Made by a program: the position numbers and the translations under genes | NCBI GenBank assembly: GCA_046729215.1 | Contig: JBKPGE010000281.1 | Coordinates: forward strand, 1-6,470 | From: JACDAN01 sp046729215 | GTDB lineage: Bacteria > Actinomycetota > Thermoleophilia > Gaiellales > Gaiellaceae | DNA length: 6,470 bases | Reading direction: 5' to 3' | The notes under the pieces: generated by a model | What the model saw: the letters and a program-made list of their open reading frames with translations, nothing else | Told to the model about the DNA's origin: nothing | Database searches by the model: none | In this document: positions 1 to 5,756 of the stretch, piece after piece | How positions within the stretch are numbered: position 1 is the first letter of the stretch | Layout of the letters: each line of letters begins with the position of its first letter

Positions 1-97
1 CGCTCCAAGAGCCGGTGAAGGATGCGTCGAGCGGCCCGTCCGAGCCGAGGCGCTTCAGCTCCGGGTCGGGCTGGGGGAAGTTCGGGGTGTCGGACAT
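1..97 (-). CDS. Hypothetical protein, N-terminal 32 codons only (runs off left edge)
   Basis: Read on the minus strand from an ATG at 97-95, the peptide begins MSDTPNFPQPDPELKRLGSD, continues through a Gly/Pro/Leu/Asp stretch and ends FTGSWS at the window edge with no stop. The start is well supported: AAGGAG lies 7 nt before the ATG, the strongest ribosome binding site in the window. The peptide is hydrophilic with no signal sequence, so a cytoplasmic protein is likely. The opening (acidic/Pro-rich, then PELKRL, then a Gly-x-Trp) loosely resembles the start of small lipocalin-like proteins of the DUF1579 type, but 32 residues cannot establish a family. The gene is divergent from the P-type ATPase, sharing a 92-bp intergenic region. 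I am confident it is a gene and have no firm function for it. Confidence 0.72.
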   Translation of the reverse strand, partial: MSDTPNFPQPDPELKRLGSDGPLDASFTGSWS

Positions 98-104
98 CAC
101 AGGT

Positions 105-110
105 CTCCTT
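105..110 (-). promoter_or_regulatory. Shine-Dalgarno of the left-edge minus-strand gene
   Basis: The plus strand reads CTCCTT, which is AAGGAG on the minus strand, 7 nt before the ATG at 97-95. It fixes the start of a gene too truncated to call by length. Confidence 0.75.
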
Positions 111-175
111 TGCTCGCTGCGTGTTGTTAGCACTACGGACCGGCCGACCGTCGAGAGGTCATCGCTTGCGTCCCG

Positions 176-181
176 TACGAT
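176..181 (+). promoter_or_regulatory. Candidate -10 element (TACGAT) of the ATPase gene, implying a leaderless mRNA
   Basis: TACGAT fits the actinobacterial -10 pattern TANNNT and ends 8 nt before the ATPase ATG at 190. That spacing would put the transcription start at or within a base or two of the ATG. No Shine-Dalgarno is visible before this ATG, which agrees with a leaderless transcript. The -35 side is weak: TCGAGA at 151-156 is the best match, but the spacer is 19 nt. TANNNT alone is a permissive pattern, so this is a candidate only. Confidence 0.4.
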
Positions 182-189
182 CGCCTGCG

Positions 190-2916
190 ATGGGTCAGGC
201 CGCTCTTCGGGACCCGGTATGGCACGGGGTGACGGCAGACGAGGCGTGTGCGCAGCTCGGCGCCGATCCTCGGGAGGGGCTCGATGGCACCGAGGTCGGG
301 CGCCGCCGCGAGCAGTACGGGCCGAACAAGCTGGCCGAGGCGGAGAAGGAGCCCGGCTGGCACGCGTTCCTGCGCCAGTACCGCGACCTGATGCAGCTCG
401 TGCTCGTCGGAGCCGCGATCGTGAGCATCGTCGCGCTGCAGGAGTTCAGCACGGGCCTCGTGATCCTCGGCGTGACCGTGGTCAACGCGATCCTCGGCCT
501 GAACCAGGAAGGCAAGGCGGCGGAGAGCGTCGCGGCCCTGCAGAAGATGCTCGTGATCATGGCCCACGTCCGCCGCGGCGGTGCGCTGAGCGACGTTCCC
601 GCCGAGGAGCTCGTGCCCGGAGACATCGTCGTCTTCGAGGCAGGTGACAAGGTGCCGGCGGACGGCCGTCTGCTCGTGGCCGCGACGCTGGAGATCGAGG
701 AGTCGGCTCTCACCGGTGAGAGTGTGCCGGTGCTGAAATCGGTCGAGCCGGTGCCCGGCGACGGGGTCGCACTCGGTGACCGTGTGGACATGGCGTACAT
801 GAACTCGACCGTCACGCGGGGGCGCGGCGAGATGGTGGTCACGGCGACCGGGATGGCGACGGAGGTGGGCCAGATCTCGGGAATGCTGAGCTCGGTTCAG
901 CAGGAGAAGACGCCGCTCACCCGTCAGCTCGACCAGTTGACCGTCCTGCTGACGATCATGGCGGCGGCCGCGTTGGCGCTGGTGGTGGTTCTCGGGCTGA
1001 TTCGCGGAGACGACTTCGACGATCTGTTCCTGATCGGGATCAGCCTTGCGATCGCGGCGATCCCGACGGGGCTTCCTGCGGTCGTTACGACCGTGCTCTC
1101 GCTGGGGACGCAGGCACTCGCTGCCAAGGGGGCCATCGTCAAGCGGCTCCGCTCGGTGGAAACGCTCGGTTCGACGTCGGCGATCTGCTCCGACAAGACC
1201 GGCACGCTGACGCTGAACCAGATGACCGCTCGACAGCTCATTGTCGTCGGCCGCCGCTACGCGATCGAAGGCGAGGGCTACTCCACCGAGGGCAGGATCC
1301 TTCGCGTCGCCGGCGAGACGGACACGTCCTTCGAGCCGTTTCTGCTGCCGATGGCGCTCGCGAACGACGCTGCGGTTCGCGACGGCGAGATCGTCGGCGA
1401 CCCGACGGAGGCGGCGCTCGTCGTGCTCGCGGCGAAGGGAGGGCTCGATGTCGACGAGACCCGTCGCATCTACCCGCGCGTGGGCGAGGTGCCGTTCGAC
1501 TCCGACTACAAGTTCATGGCGACCTTCCACGAGATGGAGGATGACGGCCGGAGGGTCGTTCGCTGCTTCGTCAAGGGAGCGCCCGATGTCCTGCTGGCGC
1601 GCTCGTCGCAGATCCGCGACGCGGACGGCTCGGCCGTGCCGGCCGAGAGCGGCCGAGACCGTGTCCTTGCCGAGAACGACCGTCTCGCCGGCGAGGGGCT
1701 GCGCGTGCTGGCTGTCGCCTCGCGCGACATCGACCCCTCTGCCTTCGATGCAGACGCGTCCTTGCTCGACGAGGTTGAGGGACTGACCCTGCTCGCGCTC
1801 GTCGGGATCGTCGACCCGCCGCGCAAGGAGGCGAAGGACGCGATCGCGCGCTGCAAGGACGCGGGGATCCGCGCCCGCATGATCACGGGCGACCATGCGA
1901 CGACCGCGGCGGCCATCGCGGCCCAGCTCGGAATAGAGGGTCGAGCGTTGACGGGCACCGAGTTCGCTGCGCTCACCGACGCCGAGCTGGAAGACCAGGT
2001 CGGCGAGATCGGCGTGGTTGCGCGCGTTGCGCCGGAGGACAAGGTGCGCCTCGTCGACGTGCTGAAGCGCAACGGGAATGTCGTCTCGATGACCGGCGAT
2101 GGGGTCAACGACGCGCCCGCGCTCAAGCGCGCGGACATCGGCGTCGCGATGGGGATCACGGGCACCGAGGTGACGAAGGAAGCGGGCGACATGATCCTCA
2201 CAGACGACAACTTCGCAACCATCGTCTCTGCGGTCGAAGGTGGCCGCGGCATCTACGACAACCTGATGAAGTATGTGCGCGTCCAGCTCGTGATGCTGGG
2301 CGGGTTCGTCCTCACCTTCGTCGGCGCCGGGATCTTCAATGTGGCCGGCGGCGCCCCGCTCACGCCGCTCCAGATCCTGTGGATCAATTTCGCGGTCGAC
2401 GTGCTTCTCGCCATCGGCCTGGGCTTCGACGAGCCCGTCCCGGGGCTCATGCGGCGGGCGCCCAGAGATGCGAGCGCCCCAATCGTCGACCGTGCGCTCG
2501 GCATCCGGCTCGCCGTCGCGAGCCTCGTGATGGCCGCGCTCACCCTCGGCGTGGTGGCTTGGGGAGAGCACCGCTACGACCTGGTCGCCGCCACGACGAT
2601 GGGCCTGACAACGCTTTCCGTGCTGCACATCGTCGCGGCGCTCGAGGCGCGCGAGCCGACAGCGAGCATCTTCACCCGCTACACACTCGAGAACCGGCGG
2701 TTCCTGCAGCTGATCGGCGCCGCTCTCGTTCTCACCTTCCTCGTGACGGAGCTCGCTCCCCTGCAACGGATCTTCGACACGGTCTCGTTGACGAGCTCGC
2801 AGTGGGGAATCTGCCTGCTCGGCCCGCTTGTCTTCCTGACCATCACGGAGCTGGGCAAGCTTTACGACCGGCGCAGTGGGCAACGCCATCCGGCTCTCGC
2901 TCCGGCCGAGACTTGA
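190..2916 (+). CDS. SERCA-like cation-transporting P-type ATPase (908 aa)
   Basis: This is an ATP-driven cation pump of the cytoplasmic membrane. Domains in order: N-terminal cation-ATPase domain (about 1-65), helices M1-M2 (about 68-105), actuator domain with TGES at 175-178, M3-M4 (about 250-305) with the unwound motif PTGLP at 292-296, phosphorylation motif DKTGT with acceptor D335, nucleotide-binding KGAPD at 462-466, TGD at 566-568, hinge GDGVND at 636-641, and six C-terminal helices (about 695-890). All catalytic motifs are intact and the length is normal for the family. The start is ATG 190: the frame is open further upstream, but that stretch has no protein character and crosses the divergent intergenic region. 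By family knowledge the SERCA calcium ligands lie in M4, M5 and M6. Here the M4 Glu is T293 and M5 (about 695-715) has no Asn or Glu at the ligand positions. In M6, N733 and D737 remain but the Thr is V736. The overall fold says P2-type; the transported ion is uncertain and should not be assumed to be calcium. Confidence 0.93.
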   Translation: MGQAALRDPVWHGVTADEACAQLGADPREGLDGTEVGRRREQYGPNKLAEAEKEPGWHAFLRQYRDLMQLVLVGAAIVSIVALQEFSTGLVILGVTVVNAILGLNQEGKAAESVAALQKMLVIMAHVRRGGALSDVPAEELVPGDIVVFEAGDKVPADGRLLVAATLEIEESALTGESVPVLKSVEPVPGDGVALGDRVDMAYMNSTVTRGRGEMVVTATGMATEVGQISGMLSSVQQEKTPLTRQLDQLTVLLTIMAAAALALVVVLGLIRGDDFDDLFLIGISLAIAAIPTGLPAVVTTVLSLGTQALAAKGAIVKRLRSVETLGSTSAICSDKTGTLTLNQMTARQLIVVGRRYAIEGEGYSTEGRILRVAGETDTSFEPFLLPMALANDAAVRDGEIVGDPTEAALVVLAAKGGLDVDETRRIYPRVGEVPFDSDYKFMATFHEMEDDGRRVVRCFVKGAPDVLLARSSQIRDADGSAVPAESGRDRVLAENDRLAGEGLRVLAVASRDIDPSAFDADASLLDEVEGLTLLALVGIVDPPRKEAKDAIARCKDAGIRARMITGDHATTAAAIAAQLGIEGRALTGTEFAALTDAELEDQVGEIGVVARVAPEDKVRLVDVLKRNGNVVSMTGDGVNDAPALKRADIGVAMGITGTEVTKEAGDMILTDDNFATIVSAVEGGRGIYDNLMKYVRVQLVMLGGFVLTFVGAGIFNVAGGAPLTPLQILWINFAVDVLLAIGLGFDEPVPGLMRRAPRDASAPIVDRALGIRLAVASLVMAALTLGVVAWGEHRYDLVAATTMGLTTLSVLHIVAALEAREPTASIFTRYTLENRRFLQLIGAALVLTFLVTELAPLQRIFDTVSLTSSQWGICLLGPLVFLTITELGKLYDRRSGQRHPALAPAET

Positions 2917-3210
2917 CCCGGTTTGGACGCATCGCGCCGGTGCTTGCCGTGGCAGCTGTCGCCGGCTACGTGCTCGGAGCCTGCGGAGGCGGCGACGTGG
3001 CGCGCTGACGACCGGAACACGCCTCACCGGGACGAGAACGGTCCTGACCGGCACGGGAGTGGCTCCAACCCAACCGACGCAGACCGTGGTGACGACCGTG
3101 ACGACGGCCGTGACCACGACCTCCGAGGTCACGACAACCGCGGAACAGGTGTCTCCCACGCCGCCCCCCGCCGTCACTGAGACGCAGACATCGTCCACGA
3201 GCAGCAAGGC
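2913..3210 (+). pseudogene. 5' part of a frame-broken envelope protein: signal peptide (frame 3), then Thr-rich stalk (frame 2)
   Basis: A TTG at 2913 overlaps the ATPase stop as TTGA and opens a 31-residue reading frame that ends at TGA 3006-3008. Its product, MTRFGRIAPVLAVAAVAGYV followed by LGACGGGDVAR, is a good export signal: basic N-terminus, hydrophobic core, and a lipobox-like LGAC. From about 2999 a second frame, shifted by -1, encodes a Thr/Val/Pro/Ser-rich low-complexity stretch (VVTTVTTAVTTTSEVTTT, then PTPPP and TSSTSSK) up to about 3210, typical of an extracellular stalk. A third frame then carries the transmembrane helix and tail (3211-3642). Each shift is explained by one missing base, for example near 2999-3005. 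Read together, the pieces make one single-pass protein of about 243 aa. I infer either a true pseudogene or sequencing/assembly indels. If the frames are real as shown, only a 31-aa lipopeptide would be made here. Confidence 0.6.
3089..3118 (+). repeat. Degenerate 9-bp coding repeats (Val-Thr-Thr units)
   Basis: GTGACGACC at 3089, GTGACGACG at 3098 and GTGACCACG at 3110 each encode Val-Thr-Thr in frame 2; the last two are separated by one GCC codon. They form the core of the Thr-rich stalk. Short repeats of this kind expand and contract easily and are also prone to assembly error, which bears on the frame disruptions on either side. Confidence 0.5.
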
Positions 3211-3642
3211 GTGGGCTGGATCGCCCTCGGCATCGGCGTTGCTGCTGCGTTGCTGGTCGGCGTCCTCATCTGGAGACGGAAACGCGCACGCACTGCGTCG
3301 TGGTCGTCTCAAATGGACGACCTCAACCGCCGCTGTCTGGTTGCGCTCGACGATGTTCTCGCCAGCGGCTCACTAGTAACGGGCCACGTCCAGGCCCTCG
3401 CCGCCGAGGCGCAGTTGCTCGAGGAGCGCGCACCCGACGATCTCTCGCGGACTGCAGCCGCCCGGCTGCGCGCCCGGCTCGAAGACCTTGCCGGGACGCT
3501 CGAGGCCGACAGGACTCTGCGGCTCGCCTCGCCGCCGCCGAGCAGAGAGCAGATCTCGTACTCAACGGCTCTGATCCGGCAGCGGGCTGAGCAGCTCCAG
3601 GGCGTGCTGCGGCCACCTCGCCCCGGTGAGTCTCCTGCTTGA
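3211..3642 (+). CDS. Membrane-anchored hypothetical protein with cytoplasmic helical tail (143 aa; probably the 3' part of a broken gene)
   Basis: Taken from GTG 3211, the product has one transmembrane helix at about residues 2-20 (WIALGIGVAAALLVGVLIW), a basic stop-transfer patch RRKRAR, and then a soluble Ala/Leu/Arg/Glu-rich domain to about 143 that is mostly predicted helix (for example VQALAAEAQLLEER and ARLRARLEDLAGTLEAD). The positive-inside rule puts the tail in the cytoplasm. No family was recognised. The GTG has no convincing ribosome binding site, and the preceding bases in another frame encode a secreted Thr-rich stalk. I therefore think 3211 is an artefactual start and the true gene began at 2913. 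Adding one G to the GGG run at 3213-3215 joins the stalk to the helix as SSKAWGWIALGIG. The frame is open and well formed through to its TGA, so the domain itself was under coding selection. Confidence 0.62.
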   Translation: MGWIALGIGVAAALLVGVLIWRRKRARTASWSSQMDDLNRRCLVALDDVLASGSLVTGHVQALAAEAQLLEERAPDDLSRTAAARLRARLEDLAGTLEADRTLRLASPPPSREQISYSTALIRQRAEQLQGVLRPPRPGESPA

Positions 3643-3666
3643 GGTCGGGCGCGACGCGGGTATCTT
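3639..3666 (+). promoter_or_regulatory. Candidate promoter of the STAS gene: TTGAGG - 16 nt - TATCTT
   Basis: A -35-like TTGAGG (3639-3644) and a -10-like TATCTT (3661-3666) are separated by 16 nt. The -10 ends 6 nt before the GTG start at 3673, so transcription would begin at or very near the start codon and give a leaderless mRNA. The -35 overlaps the stop codon of the preceding gene. No Shine-Dalgarno precedes the GTG, which supports the leaderless reading. Confidence 0.5.
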
Positions 3667-3672
3667 CCGGGT

Positions 3673-4053
3673 GTGGTCGAGCAGTTGGAGGACATGCCTG
3701 CCGGCACGCTCGGGTTCCGGCTCTCCGGAAAGCTGAACCGGGACGAGTACTTCGAGATCCTCAACCCGGTGCGCGAGAAGCTGGAGCGCGGCGAGAAGGT
3801 GAGCTTCCTCGTCGAGACCGCGCCTGACTTTCACGGGCTCGATTTCGGAGCGCTCTGGGAGGACATGAAGGCAGCTGGCTCGGTTGGGCTGAAGCACCGC
3901 TCGGCCTGGGAGCGGCTCGCCGTCGTGACCGACAAGGATTGGATCCGCAACGCGATCGCGGCCTTCGCTTGGGTCATCCCCGGAGAGATCCGTGTCTTCG
4001 AGCCTCACCAGCTCGCGGAGGCGAAGGCCTGGACGGGCGGGGGCGAGCCCTAG
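3673..4053 (+). CDS. SpoIIAA-like (STAS/SEC14 superfamily) protein, 126 aa
   Basis: The sequence matches the general pattern of the SpoIIAA-like family: an N-terminal strand pair (GTLGFRLSGKLNRDEY, about 11-26), a helix ending in EKLERGEKV, a strand (VSFLVETA, about 43-50), an amphipathic segment around FGALWEDMK (58-66), a second strand RLAVVTDKDW (81-90), and a C-terminal IRVFEPHQLAEAKAW (106-120). The typical length is about 120 aa, so the gene is complete. Family members are small soluble cytoplasmic proteins thought to bind lipids or act in regulation; their biochemical role is mostly unknown. There is no reason to make this an anti-sigma antagonist, since no partner kinase lies nearby. 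The start is GTG 3673, chosen because the fold begins at once and the promoter spacing fits. The gene converges on the hydrolase, with the two stops sharing a CTAG. Confidence 0.8.
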   Translation: MVEQLEDMPAGTLGFRLSGKLNRDEYFEILNPVREKLERGEKVSFLVETAPDFHGLDFGALWEDMKAAGSVGLKHRSAWERLAVVTDKDWIRNAIAAFAWVIPGEIRVFEPHQLAEAKAWTGGGEP

Positions 4054-4931
4054 GCCTCGTTACCGAGGAGGATGTCTGCGACGCGGGCCGGCTGTTCCAG
4101 GGCCGCAAAGTGGCCGGTGTTGGGAAGCGAGATCGACTTCGCGCCGCGAAGCACCGCCAGGTTGGCTTCACGTTCGGAGGTCTGCGACCAGTCGTGGTCT
4201 CCGTAGACCAGGGTGACCGGTGCGGTGACCCGGCCGTAGAGCGCTCGGGCAGCGATCATGCTGTCCACGTTGCGGAAGACCTCTCGAGCGACCCGCGCGT
4301 ACCCGAGACGACGGCCGACGCGGCGAAGCTCGGCGAGGTAGTGATCTGGCAACGAGCTCCCGTGGAACAAGCCACCTCGCAGGACGATGCCCAGGACGGG
4401 CTTGTTCTCCATCCTCGTGACCGCGGCGCCGATCGCCGGAAGGCGAGCGCCGCCGACGTAGATGGAGGCGACGCGATTGGCTCGGCCGACGCCGGCGGTG
4501 TAGTCGTACGTGTTGAAAGCAACGACTCGTCGAACTCGGTCTTCGAGCTCGGTTGACGCGGTCAGCGCGACGGTCGCGCCCATCGATTCGCCGGCCAGCG
4601 TGACGTCTGTCAAGTCCAGAGCCGTGACGAATTCGACGATCGCGCGACGCAATGCGGGCTCGGTGTAAGTCGCTCCGGGTGTGATGTCGGACCAGCCCAT
4701 GCCGGGCATGTCGACCGCGTACACGGTGAGGGCGTCGAGGATCCTCGGGATCACGAGCTGGAAGTGATCGAGCTGCGTGCGGACTGTGTGGAGCAGGATC
4801 AGCGCGGCTGGGCCGGATCCGGCCTTCAAATACCTCAAGCGCGTCCCGTCAGCCAGCACGGCGTACGCGATCTCCCCTGAAGTGGCCCATGTGCGGGTGT
4901 AGTCGCTGTCCGGTTGCCTCTCCGTCTCCAT
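4050..4931 (-). CDS. Alpha/beta-fold hydrolase (293 aa)
   Basis: This is a soluble alpha/beta hydrolase of the MhpC/haloperoxidase-like type, with no signal peptide. The oxyanion region follows strand 3 at LILLHTVRTQ (about 44-53). The strand-4 turn is VYAVDMPGMGWSD (about 70-82). The nucleophile elbow is GESMG with S116. The acid is D245 (in YGDHDWS; D247 is an alternative) and the catalytic His is H274 in NTGHFAALEQP. The cap domain spans about 145-235. The triad is complete and the length is normal, so it should be active; the substrate cannot be told from sequence. The start is ATG 4931-4929, behind a GGAGGGAG ribosome binding site with 5-nt spacing. An in-frame opening continues to 5219, but that stretch is antisense to the MmpL remnant and is not protein-like. 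The gene is convergent with the STAS gene and head-to-head with the truncated MmpL gene; the break in MmpL falls in this gene's leader. Confidence 0.92.
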   Translation of the reverse strand: METERQPDSDYTRTWATSGEIAYAVLADGTRLRYLKAGSGPAALILLHTVRTQLDHFQLVIPRILDALTVYAVDMPGMGWSDITPGATYTEPALRRAIVEFVTALDLTDVTLAGESMGATVALTASTELEDRVRRVVAFNTYDYTAGVGRANRVASIYVGGARLPAIGAAVTRMENKPVLGIVLRGGLFHGSSLPDHYLAELRRVGRRLGYARVAREVFRNVDSMIAARALYGRVTAPVTLVYGDHDWSQTSEREANLAVLRGAKSISLPNTGHFAALEQPARVADILLGNEA

Positions 4932-4936
4932 CGGTG

Positions 4937-4944
4937 CTCCCTCC
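4937..4944 (-). promoter_or_regulatory. Shine-Dalgarno of the hydrolase, at the MmpL breakpoint
   Basis: The plus strand reads CTCCCTCC, giving GGAGGGAG on the minus strand, 5 nt from the ATG at 4931. It decides the start against the longer open frame. Bases just beyond it (from about 4945) already read as MmpL coding sequence on the other strand. Confidence 0.75.
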
Positions 4945-5724
4945 GCCGATCGGATCGAGCTTCTCAAAATCGACGCCGTCGAGTGCGGCCACGGGAGCGA
5001 CACCACCCAGAGCCTTGTCCGCCAGCTCACCGCGCTCGAGGCTCCCTCTTCATTCTTCGTCGGAGGCGACGCCGCCTCCTTCCACGACGAGCGCGAAGCG
5101 ATCGGGTCGCGCCTCCCGCTCGCGATCGCGCTCCTCGCCGCCGCGACGCTCATCATCCTCTTCCTGCTCTCCGCCTCATTGCTCGCGCCGCTGCTCGCCC
5201 TGCTGATGAACGCGCTCACGCTGGCGGCGGCGTTCGGGGCGTTGATCCTGATCTTCCAAGACGGACGCTTGGAGTCGCTGCTCGGCTACACGAGCCAGGG
5301 CGCCCTCGACCTCACCATCCCCCTCGTCCTCGCCGCCCTCGTCTTCGCGATCTCGACCGACTACGGCGTCTTCCTGCTGAGCCGTGTGCGCGAGGCCCGG
5401 CTCGAGGGTCATACCGACCGAGAAGCGATCAGCCGCAGCGTCGGCACCGTCGGCCGGATCGTCACCTCGGCCGCGCTCCTCTTCGCGGTCTCGATCGGCG
5501 TCTTCGGCACCTCGGACATCATCGTCCTCAAGATCCTCGGCCTCGGCACCGCCCTCGCCGTCCTCGTCGACTCGCTGCTCGTACGCTGCCTGCTCCTCCC
5601 CGCCTCTCTCAGGCTGCTCAGCCCGCACGTGTGGTGGCTACCGGCACCGCTCAGCCGACTCCATCGACGAATCGGCCTGCACGAGGACGGCGACCCCGCA
5701 CCCGACCTCGCACGCGGCTCCTAG
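4945..5724 (+). pseudogene. MmpL/RND-type transporter remnant (C-terminal third only, 5'-truncated)
   Basis: MmpL proteins are about 700-1000 aa, 12-helix membrane exporters. Here only the end of the second periplasmic domain (about 4945-5080, ending FFVGGDAASFHDEREAIG) and five helices equivalent to TM8-TM12 remain. Recognisable signatures are the STDYGVFLLSR segment of TM10, whose Asp-Tyr pair matches the proton-relay pair known in MmpL3, then GTVGRIVTSAAL (TM11) and LGLGTALAVLVDSLLVR (TM12). The C-terminus is natural (WWLPAPLSRLHRRIGL, stop TAG 5722-5724). The frame is closed upstream by TAG at 4900-4902 and contains no ATG or GTG before the family-like region; the first possible start is TTG 5179, inside the membrane domain. 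TM1-TM7 are absent, so it cannot transport. The third codon position is dominated by C (CTC, ATC, GCC), more so than in the neighbouring genes. I see no internal frameshift or stop, so the loss may be recent. Confidence 0.8.
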
Positions 5725-5741
5725 CACGGCAGCGCTCAGGC

Positions 5742-5756
5742 GCCCTCTACGAGGGC
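5742..5756. terminator. Perfect hairpin between MmpL remnant and HxlR gene, candidate bidirectional terminator
   Basis: GCCCTC-TAC-GAGGGC is a perfect 6-bp stem with a 3-nt loop, placed 18 nt after the MmpL stop and overlapping the HxlR stop codon (5749-5747). There is no strong T tract on either side. In GC-rich actinobacteria such U-less hairpins at convergent gene ends are common candidates, but a rho-independent function is not proved. Confidence 0.35.

Noticed and set aside
22..189. Upstream extension of the ATPase frame to an ATG at 22.
   Set aside because: The extra 56 residues are Arg/Ser/Gly-rich and unlike the family N-terminus. They also overlap the well-supported start of the minus-strand gene at 97.
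2999..3220. Programmed -1 frameshifting to join the signal peptide, stalk and membrane helix.
   Set aside because: Neither junction shows a recognisable X-XXY-YYZ slippery heptamer, and two consecutive events would be needed. Single-base deletions or sequencing errors are simpler.
133..3312. A 1059-codon open frame on the minus strand opposite the ATPase gene.
   Set aside because: The translation is Arg/Asp/His-rich with no domain or membrane pattern. Long antisense frames arise in GC-rich genes because stop codons are rare. The plus strand carries a complete P-type ATPase with all motifs.
3673..4053. STAS protein as an anti-anti-sigma factor.
   Set aside because: The sequence fits the SpoIIAA-like/SEC14 branch rather than classical SpoIIAA, and no anti-sigma kinase or sigma factor lies in the window.
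4932..5219. In-frame extension of the hydrolase to an ATG at 5219.
   Set aside because: The extension is antisense to MmpL coding sequence and is Ser/Arg-rich. A good ribosome binding site precedes the ATG at 4931, where the hydrolase-like sequence begins.
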